This document shows, piece after piece, positions 25,889 to 34,241 of a DNA stretch of 64,000 bases (positions are counted from its first letter, which is position 1; each line of letters starts with the position of its first letter). Position numbers and translations under genes: made by a program. Origin of the DNA: Rhizobium sp. NFR07 (lineage in GTDB: Bacteria > Pseudomonadota > Alphaproteobacteria > Rhizobiales > Rhizobiaceae); NCBI RefSeq assembly GCF_900111905.1, contig NZ_FOKM01000011.1, positions 1-64,000 of the forward strand, given 5' to 3'. The notes below the pieces were generated by a model that was given only the letters and a program-made list of their open reading frames with translations, did no database searches and had not been told where the DNA came from.

Positions 25889-26485
25889 TCAGGCGGTCGC
25901 CTTCATTTCTGCATAGTGGGAAAAGCGCTTGCCGAACGTATCGGGCCAGGAGGCAAGTTCGGGCCGGCCTTCGGCCCACTGGCCGTTGAAGCGCAGGTCG
26001 AGATAGCTGATCATTGCGGCCAGAGCGAAATGGCCGCCATGCAGCTTCTTGCCGGTCTTCGGCAGGTTCTTTTCCAGATAGTCCAGCGACTTGACGACCT
26101 TGGCCCACTGCTTGTCGATCCACGGCTGATGGACCTTCGCCTCGTCCCGTGAGCGGCGCTCGTAGACGATCGCCAGAAGGCAATCCATCACGCCGTCGCA
26201 GAGCGCTTCCAGCACTTCCGCCTCGGTGCGCTTTTCGTCCTTCTTCGGATAAAGCTTGCCGCCCGACTTGCGGTCGAGGAAATGCATGATCGCGACGCTG
26301 TCATAGATCGGCGCTTCGCCGTCACGAATCAGCACCGGAATCTTGCCGAGCGGGTTGTTGTCGACGAGTTCGGCCGGTGCCGCATTGGTATCGGTCTTCA
26401 CCTCGGTGACGTCGATGCCGAGATGACGGGCCGCCATGCGCACCTTTGCCGAATAGGGCGAAGCAGGGGAGTAGAGAACTTTCAT
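25889..26485 (-). CDS. Glutathione S-transferase family protein
   Basis: 198 residues. The N-terminal thioredoxin-like domain has MKVLYSPASPYSAKVRMAAR (Ser at the catalytic position), NPLGKIPVLIRDG and DSVAIMHFLDRKSGG. The helical C-terminal domain includes the conserved FALAAMISYLDLRF. Substrate unknown; proteins of this type are often annotated only as GST. It sits 19 bases downstream of the RNase T2 gene, in the same direction, and they may be cotranscribed. Confidence 0.88.
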   Translation of the reverse strand: MKVLYSPASPYSAKVRMAARHLGIDVTEVKTDTNAAPAELVDNNPLGKIPVLIRDGEAPIYDSVAIMHFLDRKSGGKLYPKKDEKRTEAEVLEALCDGVMDCLLAIVYERRSRDEAKVHQPWIDKQWAKVVKSLDYLEKNLPKTGKKLHGGHFALAAMISYLDLRFNGQWAEGRPELASWPDTFGKRFSHYAEMKATA

Positions 26486-26504
26486 GTCATGTCCTTCCTG
26501 AAAA

Positions 26505-27188
26505 TCAGCGTGCGGGAGGCAGGGTGACGCGGCTTGCCTTGCAGCTGTCGCGATCGACCTCGTCGCATTCGCGAAACTTGAGATCCTTGGTGTAGCAGAT
26601 GCGGACCTCCTGGAACTGCCGGCCGCGGCAGCTGGTGGAGATCCCCTTGTGGCTCATGCCGGGATTAGCGGCGAGAAACTTCTCTTCCACCTCGTCGGGC
26701 GAAAGCGTCAACTCGCGGCGTCCCTCGGCGAATTCGGAGGGTATCTTGAGGCCGTCATAGGCGGCCCGCGTCTTGGCGAAATAGTCGCGCTGGTTAAGCC
26801 CGCTGCAGCTGCCGTGCTTCTTCCACTGGTGTCCGATCAGGCCCATGGATGGCATGATGTCGAACATCGGTTCCCCGACTGCTCGGGGAACCCGGTCCGG
26901 TTCCGAGACCGGGCAGAAGTCCGGATAGCCTTTTTCGTATTGCGGCCAGAGCCCGTGCACGATGAAGCGAAAACTCTTGTCGAGACCGCATTGCTGATCG
27001 TTGCGACCACCCTTCTGCGTGGAGCAGAAGCTCGGCGACCATGAGAGCGACAGGACGTAGAAATCGAACTGCCCGGCCTGATCCCGGTCGCGCTGCTGCG
27101 CTTCTGCGGGCAAGGCGCCAAGGAGCGCGAGTGACGTCATCGCAGCGGCAAAAAGAAATTTGCGGACGGAGGAAAGCGTCTTCGTCAT
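26505..27188 (-). CDS. Secreted ribonuclease T2 family protein
   Basis: 227 residues with a signal peptide ending near LPAEAQQ. The RNase T2 segments are FIVHGLWPQYEKGYPDFC (CAS-1, His78) and GLIGHQWKKHGSCSG (CAS-2, His120 and His125). Six or more cysteines suggest disulphides in the periplasm or outside. The glutamate usual in CAS-2 (HEWxKHG) is glutamine here (Q121), which may lower activity. I start at the ATG 27188 (MTKTLSSVRKF) rather than an upstream GTG at 27215. Likely role: scavenging RNA, releasing nucleotides and phosphate. Confidence 0.88.
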   Translation of the reverse strand: MTKTLSSVRKFLFAAAMTSLALLGALPAEAQQRDRDQAGQFDFYVLSLSWSPSFCSTQKGGRNDQQCGLDKSFRFIVHGLWPQYEKGYPDFCPVSEPDRVPRAVGEPMFDIMPSMGLIGHQWKKHGSCSGLNQRDYFAKTRAAYDGLKIPSEFAEGRRELTLSPDEVEEKFLAANPGMSHKGISTSCRGRQFQEVRICYTKDLKFRECDEVDRDSCKASRVTLPPAR

Positions 27189-27322
27189 GATCACGAATCT
27201 CGATGATTGGAACACGAAAGCGTTCGAAATGTTGAGGAGTTAATGATTTGAGGAATAGAATGGAAACTCGCTGATCACTGCATGCAGGGATCGGGATGAG
27301 GAGCGAAGAACGAAACGGTTGC

Positions 27323-28288
27323 ATGACATTCAAGAAGTACCTGTGGCCCGTGGTAGGCGGCCTGACGATAGCGCTTTCAGCATGGCTTCTCTACAAGGAA
27401 TTGCGTGGTCTGTCTCTCGACGATCTTTCGGTGAGCCTACTAGCCATATCTCCCGCTCACTGGCTAATGGCCGGGGCGTCGAGCCTGCTGGCCTATGCTG
27501 CGCTGGCCGGCTACGACCGGATTGCGCTGATGCATCTTGGGCGCAAGGTCGACTGGTTTTTCATTACGGTCTGCTCGTTCACCACCTACGCGCTGTCGCA
27601 TAATGTCGGGGCGTCGGTCGTCTCCGGCGCGGTTGTTCGCTACCGGGCATATTCGACCAAAGGGCTGACACCGGCGGAGATCGGTGTCCTGATCGCGATC
27701 TGCTCGTTCACCTTCATTCTCGGGACTCTGCTTCTCGCCGGCTTCGTGCTTGCCTACGAGCCGGAGCTTCTCGTGCGCTTCGGCGATCTCGTGCCCGTCG
27801 ATGCGTCCGCGGCGACCGGTTATCTCATCCTTGCGCTGGTGGGGCTTTACGTCGTGGCGAGCTTCTTGAAGCTTCGGCCGCTGAAGCTCGGCTCGTTCAA
27901 TATCGTCTACCCGGCGCCGAGGGTGGTGCTGCCGCAGCTGATCATCGCCCCGATTGAACTGATCGGCGCTGCCGGCATCATCTATTTCGCGCTGCCGGAA
28001 GTTGGGAACCCGGGCTTCATGGTGGTGCTGGGGATATTCCTGATTTCGTTCTCGGCGGCGCTGCTGTCGCATGCGCCGGGTGGGCTCGGCGTGCTGGAAC
28101 TCGTCTTCGTCATGGGCCTGCCGGACATGAACCAGGCGGATGTCATCGCCGCACTTCTGGTCTTCCGGCTTTTCTACCTGCTCATTCCGTTCGCGATAGC
28201 GTTGGTCGTGATTCTGCTTTTCGAACGGTCGCAATTCAGGCGAGAGAACCCGCCGGATATGCAGAGCGGCCACGAGGACGGTGTCTGA
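27323..28288 (+). CDS. Lysylphosphatidylglycerol synthase transmembrane region / UPF0104 family membrane protein
   Basis: 321 residues with about eight hydrophobic segments. It matches the flippase-like region of MprF-type proteins (YbhN/UPF0104): SFTTYALSHNVGASVVSGAVVRYRAYSTKGLT and HAPGGLGVLELVF are the typical signatures. The soluble aminoacyl-transferase domain of full MprF is absent, so it is probably a lipid-handling membrane protein rather than a synthase. The ATG at 27323 is my choice; an ATG at 27296 is possible. It converges with rlmJ six bases downstream. Confidence 0.85.
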   Translation: MTFKKYLWPVVGGLTIALSAWLLYKELRGLSLDDLSVSLLAISPAHWLMAGASSLLAYAALAGYDRIALMHLGRKVDWFFITVCSFTTYALSHNVGASVVSGAVVRYRAYSTKGLTPAEIGVLIAICSFTFILGTLLLAGFVLAYEPELLVRFGDLVPVDASAATGYLILALVGLYVVASFLKLRPLKLGSFNIVYPAPRVVLPQLIIAPIELIGAAGIIYFALPEVGNPGFMVVLGIFLISFSAALLSHAPGGLGVLELVFVMGLPDMNQADVIAALLVFRLFYLLIPFAIALVVILLFERSQFRRENPPDMQSGHEDGV

Positions 28289-28294
28289 AAACGA

Positions 28295-29143
28295 TTACTC
28301 GCCGGCAAGCCAGAAGGCGCGCTGCGAGGCGAACCTGTCCTGGGCGAGAACGGTCTTCAGGACCGGCAGCAGCGCATGCAACTCGTCCTTTAGCGTGAAG
28401 GGCGGATTGACGATGATCAGGCCGGTGCCGCTGAGTCCCGTGGTATCGCGATCGCTCTTCACCGAAAGCTCGGCGCAGAGCATTTTCGGAATTTCCAGCG
28501 CCTGAAGCTGCTCGTGGAAAGCCTTGATCGGCGCGCCTTTTTTGATCGGATACCACAGGCAGAACGTGCCACCCGAGAAGCGACGATGGGCGTTGGCAAG
28601 ACCCTTCACCAGGCGATCGTATTCGCCGTCTTCCTCAAAGGGAGGATCGACCAGCACGATGCCGCGTTTTTCCTTCGGTGGCAGATGCGCGCCGAGCGCC
28701 AGCCAGCCGTCGAGCTCGGTGACGCGAACCTGATAATCGCCCTCGAACAGATTGTGCAGCCGGTTGAAATCTTCCGGGTGAAGTTCCATCGCCGAAAGCC
28801 GGTCCTGCGGCCGGAAAAGCATGCGGGCGAGCTTCGGCGAACCGGGATAGAGCTTGATGCCGCCCTTGGGGTTCAAACCCCTGATGGCCGTCAGATAAGG
28901 TTCCAGGATCTCCGCAACATTGGCCGGCAGTTCCGCCTCCATCAGGCGGCCGATGCCGTCGACCCATTCCCCGGTCTTCTGAGCTTCTTCGGAGGAGAGA
29001 TCGTAAAGCCCGATGCCGGCATGGGTATCGAGCACGCGGAACGCCTTGTCCTTGTTCTGCGAATAGCGGACGAGCCGCGAGAGAACGGCGTGTTTAAGGA
29101 CATCGGCAAAATTGCCCGCGTGGTAGATATGCCGGTAGTTCAT
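28295..29143 (-). CDS. rlmJ: 23S rRNA (adenine(2030)-N(6))-methyltransferase RlmJ
   Basis: 282 residues. MNYRHIYHAGNFADVLKHAV matches the diagnostic RlmJ start. FRVLDTHAGIGLYDLSS is the SAM-binding loop and VLVDPPFEEDGEYDR contains the DPPF/Y catalytic motif IV. It methylates A2030 of 23S rRNA. I start at the ATG 29143, since upstream codons (to 29221) do not fit the family. It is divergent from the molybdopterin oxidoreductase, 83 bases away. Confidence 0.93.
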   Translation of the reverse strand: MNYRHIYHAGNFADVLKHAVLSRLVRYSQNKDKAFRVLDTHAGIGLYDLSSEEAQKTGEWVDGIGRLMEAELPANVAEILEPYLTAIRGLNPKGGIKLYPGSPKLARMLFRPQDRLSAMELHPEDFNRLHNLFEGDYQVRVTELDGWLALGAHLPPKEKRGIVLVDPPFEEDGEYDRLVKGLANAHRRFSGGTFCLWYPIKKGAPIKAFHEQLQALEIPKMLCAELSVKSDRDTTGLSGTGLIIVNPPFTLKDELHALLPVLKTVLAQDRFASQRAFWLAGE

Positions 29144-29226
29144 CGCTGCTTCTGTCTTGCTTGAATAAAATTGATGCGCCGCAAATCTCACTTTTTGCGG
29201 GGCTGCGCTTGGCATATACAAAAGTC

Positions 29227-31401
29227 ATGAACATTGCGACCCCGATCACCGCCCTCGCCAAATCTGGAGCCAAGCCCGGCCACAATTCCGTCGGCCACAC
29301 CGTCTGTCCGCACGACTGTCCGAGCGCCTGCGCGCTGGATGTCGACCTGACCGAGGACGGCAGGATCGGCCGTGTCCGCGGCTCGTCCGACAATAGCTAT
29401 ACGGCGGGCGTCATCTGCGCGAAGGTCGCGCGTTATTCCGAACGTATCTACCATCCCGGCCGCCTTATGGTGCCGCAGCGCCGCATGGGCGCCAAGGGTG
29501 AGGGGAGCTGGCAGGAAGTCTCTTGGGAGGCGGCTCTCGATGAGATCGCCGATGCCTTCGTCAAGGCGGAAGCCAAGCATGGATCGGAAGCCGTCTGGCC
29601 CTATTTCTATGCCGGCACGATGGGGCAGGTACAGCGCGACTCGATCGAGCGGCTGCGCCATGCCAAGAAATATTCCGGCTTCATGGGCACGATCTGCACC
29701 AACATGGCCTGGACCGGCTATGTGATGGGCACGGGCGCCCTGCGCGGCCCCGATCCGCGCGAGATGGCCAAGTCCGATTGCGTCGTTATCTGGGGCACCA
29801 ATGCGGTCGCCACCCAGGTCAATGTCATGACCCATGCGGTCAAGGCCCGCAAGGAACGTGGCGCGAAGATCGTCGTCATCGACATCTACGACAACCCGAC
29901 GATGAAGCAAGCCGATATGAAGATCGTCCTGCGCCCCGGTACCGATGCGGCACTTGCCTGCGCCGTCATGCACATCGCCTTCCGCGACGGTTATGCCGAT
30001 CGCGACTACATGGCGAAATATGCCGATGATCCGGCCGGTCTCGAAGTGCATCTGGCTTCCCGTACTCCGGAATGGGCGTCCGCCATCACCGGACTTTCGG
30101 TCGAGGAGATCGAGGCGTTCGCAAAACTCGTCGGCACGACGAAGAAGACCTTCTTCCGCCTCGGTTACGGCTTTTCCCGTCAGCGTAACGGTACGGCGGC
30201 GATGCATGCGGCGCTTTCCGTCGCGACCGTTCTCGGCTCCTGGCAATACGAAGGCGGCGGTGCCTTCCACAACAACGGCGAGATTTTCCGGCTGAACAAG
30301 GCCGAGTTGATGGGCACGGCCTATATGGATCCGGAGATCCGCATGCTCGACCAGTCTCAGATCGGCCGCGTGCTGTCCGGTGACGCCGAGGCGCTGCGCC
30401 ATCGCGGGCCTGTGACGGCCATGCTCATCCAGAACACCAATCCTATGAACATCGCGCCGGAACAACGCCTGGTTCGCGAGGGTTTCCTGCGCGACGACCT
30501 GTTCGTCGCGGTCCACGAGCAGTTCATGACCGATACGGCCAAGGTCGCTGATATCGTCCTGCCGGCGACCATGTTCCTCGAACACGACGATCTCTACCGC
30601 GCCGGCGGCCAGCAGCACATCCTGCTCGGGCCGAAACTGGTGGAACCGCCATCGACCGTGCGCACCAATCTCTTCGTCATCGAGGAACTGGCCAAGCGTC
30701 TCGGCATCGATCATTTCGCAGGATTCGGCCATGACGAGCGAACCCATATCGACCGTATCCTGAGCGACAGCGGCTGGGGCAGCTACGACGATCTCAAGGC
30801 CAATAAGTGGATCGATGCGCAGCCGGATTTCGATACCGCCCATTACATCAAGGGCTTCGGTTATCCGGACGGCAAATTTCGTTTCACGCCTGACTGGGTG
30901 AACGGCCCGTCGCCGGATCGTACGCCGGCAAGCGTCGGCCCCCTCGGTCCCCATGCCGAACTTCCACGCTTCCCCGACCATGTGGCAGTGATCGAGACGG
31001 CGGATGCCGACCATCCCTTCCGTCTCGCTACCTCGCCATCGCGCAGCTTCCTCAATTCGAGCTTCGCCGAGACGAAGAGCTCGGTGCAGAAGGAAGGCCG
31101 CCCGGAAGTGATGATCGAGCCCTCCGATGCCGAACGTCTCGGCGTCGTTGACGGCGACATCGTCCGCCTCGGCAACCGCCGCGGCGAGATCCGCCTGCAT
31201 GCGAAAGTGGTGCCGGGCGCGAAGCCCGGCGTCCTGATCGCCGAGGGTCTCTGGCCGAACGATGCGCATCTCGACGGGGAGGGGATCAACGTCTTGACCG
31301 GCGCCGATCCGGTGGCGCCCTTCGGCGGTGCCGCCGTCCACGACAACAAGGTATGGCTCCGCAAGGAAGCTTCATTTGACGCCTCCAGGGATGCCGCATG
31401 A
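29227..31401 (+). CDS. Molybdopterin-dependent oxidoreductase (DMSO reductase superfamily)
   Basis: 724 residues. The N-terminal cluster motif HTVCPHDCPSACAL with GVICAKVARYSERIY supplies four cysteines for a 4Fe-4S cluster. The molybdopterin domains follow (WEAALDEIADAF, FYAGTMGQVQRDS, VVIWGTNAVATQVN, LQNTNPMNIAP-like segment, VADIVLPATMFLEHDD), then the C-terminal dinucleotide-binding domain (RLATSPSRSFLNSSF, DIVRLGNRRGEIRL). No Tat or Sec signal is visible, so it is probably cytoplasmic. Electron partner and substrate are unknown. Its stop overlaps the Nudix gene start by 4 bases. The ATG at 29227 has only a weak ribosome site. Confidence 0.9.
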   Translation: MNIATPITALAKSGAKPGHNSVGHTVCPHDCPSACALDVDLTEDGRIGRVRGSSDNSYTAGVICAKVARYSERIYHPGRLMVPQRRMGAKGEGSWQEVSWEAALDEIADAFVKAEAKHGSEAVWPYFYAGTMGQVQRDSIERLRHAKKYSGFMGTICTNMAWTGYVMGTGALRGPDPREMAKSDCVVIWGTNAVATQVNVMTHAVKARKERGAKIVVIDIYDNPTMKQADMKIVLRPGTDAALACAVMHIAFRDGYADRDYMAKYADDPAGLEVHLASRTPEWASAITGLSVEEIEAFAKLVGTTKKTFFRLGYGFSRQRNGTAAMHAALSVATVLGSWQYEGGGAFHNNGEIFRLNKAELMGTAYMDPEIRMLDQSQIGRVLSGDAEALRHRGPVTAMLIQNTNPMNIAPEQRLVREGFLRDDLFVAVHEQFMTDTAKVADIVLPATMFLEHDDLYRAGGQQHILLGPKLVEPPSTVRTNLFVIEELAKRLGIDHFAGFGHDERTHIDRILSDSGWGSYDDLKANKWIDAQPDFDTAHYIKGFGYPDGKFRFTPDWVNGPSPDRTPASVGPLGPHAELPRFPDHVAVIETADADHPFRLATSPSRSFLNSSFAETKSSVQKEGRPEVMIEPSDAERLGVVDGDIVRLGNRRGEIRLHAKVVPGAKPGVLIAEGLWPNDAHLDGEGINVLTGADPVAPFGGAAVHDNKVWLRKEASFDASRDAA

Positions 31402-31991
31402 CCGACAGCAATGACCGGGTGAAGATCGTCAGCGAGAAGACGCTGTCGGAGGGCTGGACGCGGCTGTCGGAATACGAACTCGACTACACCGATCGCAAGG
31501 GCGCGACGCACCGGGTGAAGCGCGAGATCTTTCACCGCACACCGGCTGCGTGTATTCTTCTGCACGACCCGAAGCGGGACGTCGTGGTGCTGGTGACGCA
31601 GTTTCGACTGCCTGCCCATCTGATCGGCGAGCCATCCTTCATGATCGAGGTCCCTGCAGGGCTTCTCGACGGCGACCATCCCGAAGAGGCGATCCGCCGC
31701 GAGGCGGCCGAGGAGACGGGCTACCGCATCAAGGATGCGCATTTCTTGTTCAAGGCGATGATGTCGCCCGGTTCGGTGACGGAGATCGTGCATTTCTTCC
31801 ATGCCTCGATCGACCTTTCCGACCGCGTGAACGAGGGCGGTGGCCTGGCCGAGGAGCATGAGGATATCGTGGTCTTGGAAGCGCCTTTGGACGATGCGAT
31901 CGCGATGATCGACAGCGGCGAAATCATCGACGCCAAGACCATCATGTTGCTGCAATGGGCCGCGAACAATCGCGCCAGCCTTGGCAGCTGA
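31398..31991 (+). CDS. Nudix hydrolase (NudK/ADP-ribose pyrophosphatase-like)
   Basis: 197 residues. The Nudix box is complete: GLLDGDHPEEAIRREAAEET-G-Y (G-x5-E-x7-R-E-x2-E-E-x-G). The preceding VVLVTQFRLPAHLIGEPSFM and following MSPGSVTEIVHFFHA resemble the GDP-mannose/ADP-sugar pyrophosphatase branch (NudK, NudF). It hydrolyses a nucleoside diphosphate linked to another moiety; which one is open. Its ATG overlaps the oxidoreductase stop (ATGA), so they are coupled. phnM follows after 113 bases with its own candidate promoter. Confidence 0.9.
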   Translation: MTDSNDRVKIVSEKTLSEGWTRLSEYELDYTDRKGATHRVKREIFHRTPAACILLHDPKRDVVVLVTQFRLPAHLIGEPSFMIEVPAGLLDGDHPEEAIRREAAEETGYRIKDAHFLFKAMMSPGSVTEIVHFFHASIDLSDRVNEGGGLAEEHEDIVVLEAPLDDAIAMIDSGEIIDAKTIMLLQWAANNRASLGS

Positions 31992-32031
31992 AGGGCGCGG
32001 CGCGGCATCACTGTGAAGGCATGCACAGCGG

Positions 32032-32049
32032 CTTTCACATGATTGTCAC
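32032..32049 (+). promoter_or_regulatory. Candidate PHO box upstream of phnM
   Basis: CTTTCAC-ATGA-TTGTCAC: two 7-base direct repeats 4 bases apart, matching CTGTCAY-N4-CTGTCAY at 12 of 14 positions. It lies 55 bases before the phnM start. A possible -10 (TATCGG) follows about 11 bases later. This is the spacing expected for PhoB-activated promoters; binding is an inference. Confidence 0.5.
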
Positions 32050-32104
32050 GAAACCCGCCTATCGGCAGCCGTTCGGAATTGAGACAAGCACCAAGGAGAA
32101 GATC

Positions 32105-33274
32105 ATGTGGCTCGGCAATTTTAACCTCGTTCTGCCGGACCAGGTGATCGAAAGCGGGTCCGTCAGGATCGAGGACGGCGTTATCGCCGAGATCCGTGAC
32201 GAGCCGGTCGCCGCTGCCGTGATCGACGGCGAGGGGCGGTTGCTGATGCCCGGCTTCGTCGACCTGCATGGCGACATGATCGAGCGTGAGATCGCGCCAC
32301 GGCCGAATGCCGACATGCCGATCGACTTCGGCATCCACGAACTCGACAAGAAGCTTGCTGCCCACGGCGTGACCACCGCCTACGCTGCCGTGTCATTCGC
32401 GACCGAAAGCGTCTACGGCCATGTGCGCTCGCTGGAGACGACCTCGGCGGTGATCGAGGGCATCAACCGCCTGCGCGACAGCCTGCTGATCGATCACCGC
32501 GTCCATGCCCGCTACGAGATCACCAATGTCGGCGCGTCGGGGACGCTGGAACGGTTGCTGGAAGCCGGCGAGATCGACATGGTCTCGCTGACCGACCATA
32601 CGCCGGGGCAGGGCCAGTATAACAATATCGAAGCCTATGTGCTCAGCATGTCCGAGCGCCGCTCGATCTCTGTCGAGACGGCGCAGGAAATGATCGCCAA
32701 GCGCATCGAAATGCGCAAGAACCCGGATATCGAGACGCGGCTAAAAGAGATCGTCGCGCTGTCGCAAAAGCACGGCCTCTCGCTCGCCTCCCATGACGAT
32801 GACAGCATCGAGAAGGTTATCGAGATGCAGGAACTCGGCGTCACGATCAGCGAGTTTCCGGTGACGATGGCGGCGGCCGATGAGGCCGTCCGCCGCGGTC
32901 TCACGACGCTGATGGGTGCACCGAACGCGCTGCGCGGAGGATCGATGTCGGGCAATCTGAGTGCACTCGATGCCGCCCGCGCCGGCCTGCTGACGACGAT
33001 CGCCGCCGACTATCACCCGGCCGCCTTTGTGCCGGCACTATTCAAGTTGGCAGAGGTCGTGCCCGGCGGCCTGCCGGCGGCGGTCGCAATGGCGACGTCG
33101 AACGCTGCGCGCTCGGCCGGCATGATGGATCGCGGCGCGATCGGGATCGGCCAGCGCGCCGACCTCGTCGTCATCGAACCCGGTGATGTCCATCGCATCC
33201 GCGCCACCTTCCGCGACGGCCGTTTCGTCTACAGCGACGGCACGCTGCATCCGCTTCGGGCCATGGCTGCTTAA
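32105..33274 (+). CDS. phnM: Alpha-D-ribose 1-methylphosphonate 5-triphosphate diphosphatase (PhnM), orphan copy
   Basis: 389 residues (E. coli PhnM 378). Amidohydrolase fold with the PhnM motif GFVDLHGDMIEREIAPRPNA, then SLTDHTPGQGQYNNIEAY, LASHDDDS and ADYHPAAFVPAL. In the C-P lyase pathway it releases pyrophosphate from ribose-1-phosphonate 5-triphosphate. The other C-P lyase genes (phnG-L) are not in this window, so this is either a second copy or acts on another substrate. The ATG at 32105 has AAGGAG before it. A PHO-box-like site precedes the gene. Confidence 0.9.
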   Translation: MWLGNFNLVLPDQVIESGSVRIEDGVIAEIRDEPVAAAVIDGEGRLLMPGFVDLHGDMIEREIAPRPNADMPIDFGIHELDKKLAAHGVTTAYAAVSFATESVYGHVRSLETTSAVIEGINRLRDSLLIDHRVHARYEITNVGASGTLERLLEAGEIDMVSLTDHTPGQGQYNNIEAYVLSMSERRSISVETAQEMIAKRIEMRKNPDIETRLKEIVALSQKHGLSLASHDDDSIEKVIEMQELGVTISEFPVTMAAADEAVRRGLTTLMGAPNALRGGSMSGNLSALDAARAGLLTTIAADYHPAAFVPALFKLAEVVPGGLPAAVAMATSNAARSAGMMDRGAIGIGQRADLVVIEPGDVHRIRATFRDGRFVYSDGTLHPLRAMAA

Positions 33275-33285
33275 GGCCGGGGTTC

Positions 33286-33804
33286 TCAGTCCTCCCAGGA
33301 CTTCTGGTTTTTCGGCAGCCTGCCCATCGGGTCGATGACGTCCACCTTGTGCGGCAGGTCTGCCGCCCAATTCCAGAGGACCAGATTGCGGATCGAAGGC
33401 TCGGCCCTATGCGCGAACGAGGGTACGAGCACACCGGCCCACGACTTGCCGAGCATGTCATGGATCGACCAGGAGGCCGGACGCTTGCCTTCTGATAGCG
33501 CGCTTGCCCAGGCCGCTCCCATCGTCTCCTGAGATATGCCAAGTTTTTGCCGCGCGGCCTCTTCGGTGAGATCGGCGATGTCGTCGCAGTCAACCTCGTA
33601 GGAACAGATCATCAATGGATGGATCTTGTGGCCGAAGCCTTGGCTGGCCTCGATGATCGCTCCTTCGATCGAAGTCGAGAGATAGAGAGCGGGCACATCC
33701 TTGGGATTGAAGCGGGCACCGCGGATCGCCGCGCCGGCGCCCGAGAGCGGGCTGATAGCCCAGCGCGGATCATGGGCGCGATAACAGACGCCCTGAAATC
33801 TCAA
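33286..33804 (-). CDS. RES-domain toxin
   Basis: 172 residues. RES signature segments are CYRAHDPRWAISPLSGAGA, GARFNPKDVPALYLSTSIEGAIIEA and, at the C-terminus, NLVLWNW. The Arg, Glu and Ser residues that give the family its name can be placed in RAHDPRW, GAIIEA and the NP-rich loop region. RES toxins deplete NAD+ in the cell by phosphorolysis or hydrolysis. The start is TTG at 33804, overlapping the antitoxin stop (TTGA), which would keep toxin translation low and coupled. Confidence 0.9.
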   Translation of the reverse strand: MRFQGVCYRAHDPRWAISPLSGAGAAIRGARFNPKDVPALYLSTSIEGAIIEASQGFGHKIHPLMICSYEVDCDDIADLTEEAARQKLGISQETMGAAWASALSEGKRPASWSIHDMLGKSWAGVLVPSFAHRAEPSIRNLVLWNWAADLPHKVDVIDPMGRLPKNQKSWED

Positions 33805-34163
33805 GCGAAGCCGCCGAGCGCCAGATGATCGAGATAGTCCCGCAGCGCAGCGGCTTTCCCGCTCTTGACCAGGCTTTCGGCCGTTCGGCCGCCGAATGCC
33901 GGCAGAGGCTCGGCCCGATACCAGGCAAGGGCCTGCCTTTCGCTGCCGGCCCAGTCGGTAACGCGATGAATGATTTCTGCCATCTCGCCGATACGCGCGA
34001 CGACCGCAGGCGCCTGCGCCCGCTCCTTGCGCTGCAGGCTGTTGGCCGACAGCCCCGCCGTTTCGGCGAGCTCGCGCTTGGACATGCCGAACCGAACCGA
34101 TACTGCCTCGATATCGATCGAGGGCGTTTCCTTGAGGTCGCGTGCTATGGCATGCTTATTCAT
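33801..34163 (-). CDS. Xre/MbcA/ParS-type antitoxin (DUF2384)
   Basis: 120 residues. The helix-turn-helix part is FGMSKRELAETAGLSANSLQRKER (about 25-48). The C-terminal domain has the DUF2384 features: AWYRAEPLPAFGGRTAESLVKSG. This type of antitoxin binds the RES toxin through its C-terminal domain and represses the operon. It is first in the operon and overlaps the toxin by 4 bases. An inverted repeat lies 13 bases upstream of its start. Confidence 0.9.
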   Translation of the reverse strand: MNKHAIARDLKETPSIDIEAVSVRFGMSKRELAETAGLSANSLQRKERAQAPAVVARIGEMAEIIHRVTDWAGSERQALAWYRAEPLPAFGGRTAESLVKSGKAAALRDYLDHLALGGFA

Positions 34164-34175
34164 AGTGTCGGCCTT

Positions 34176-34198
34176 TTTGTACGCTATCTGCGTACAAA
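34176..34198 (-). promoter_or_regulatory. Operator-like inverted repeat of the RES-Xre operon
   Basis: TTTGTACGC-TATCT-GCGTACAAA: a perfect 9-base inverted repeat with a 5-base spacer, 13 bases upstream of the antitoxin ATG. The position suits autorepression by the Xre-type antitoxin. The family habit is known; this particular site is inferred. Confidence 0.7.
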
Positions 34199-34241
34199 GA
34201 TATGCTTCATGAGCGATTTTGTCGAGTCTCTGGCTTCGCGG

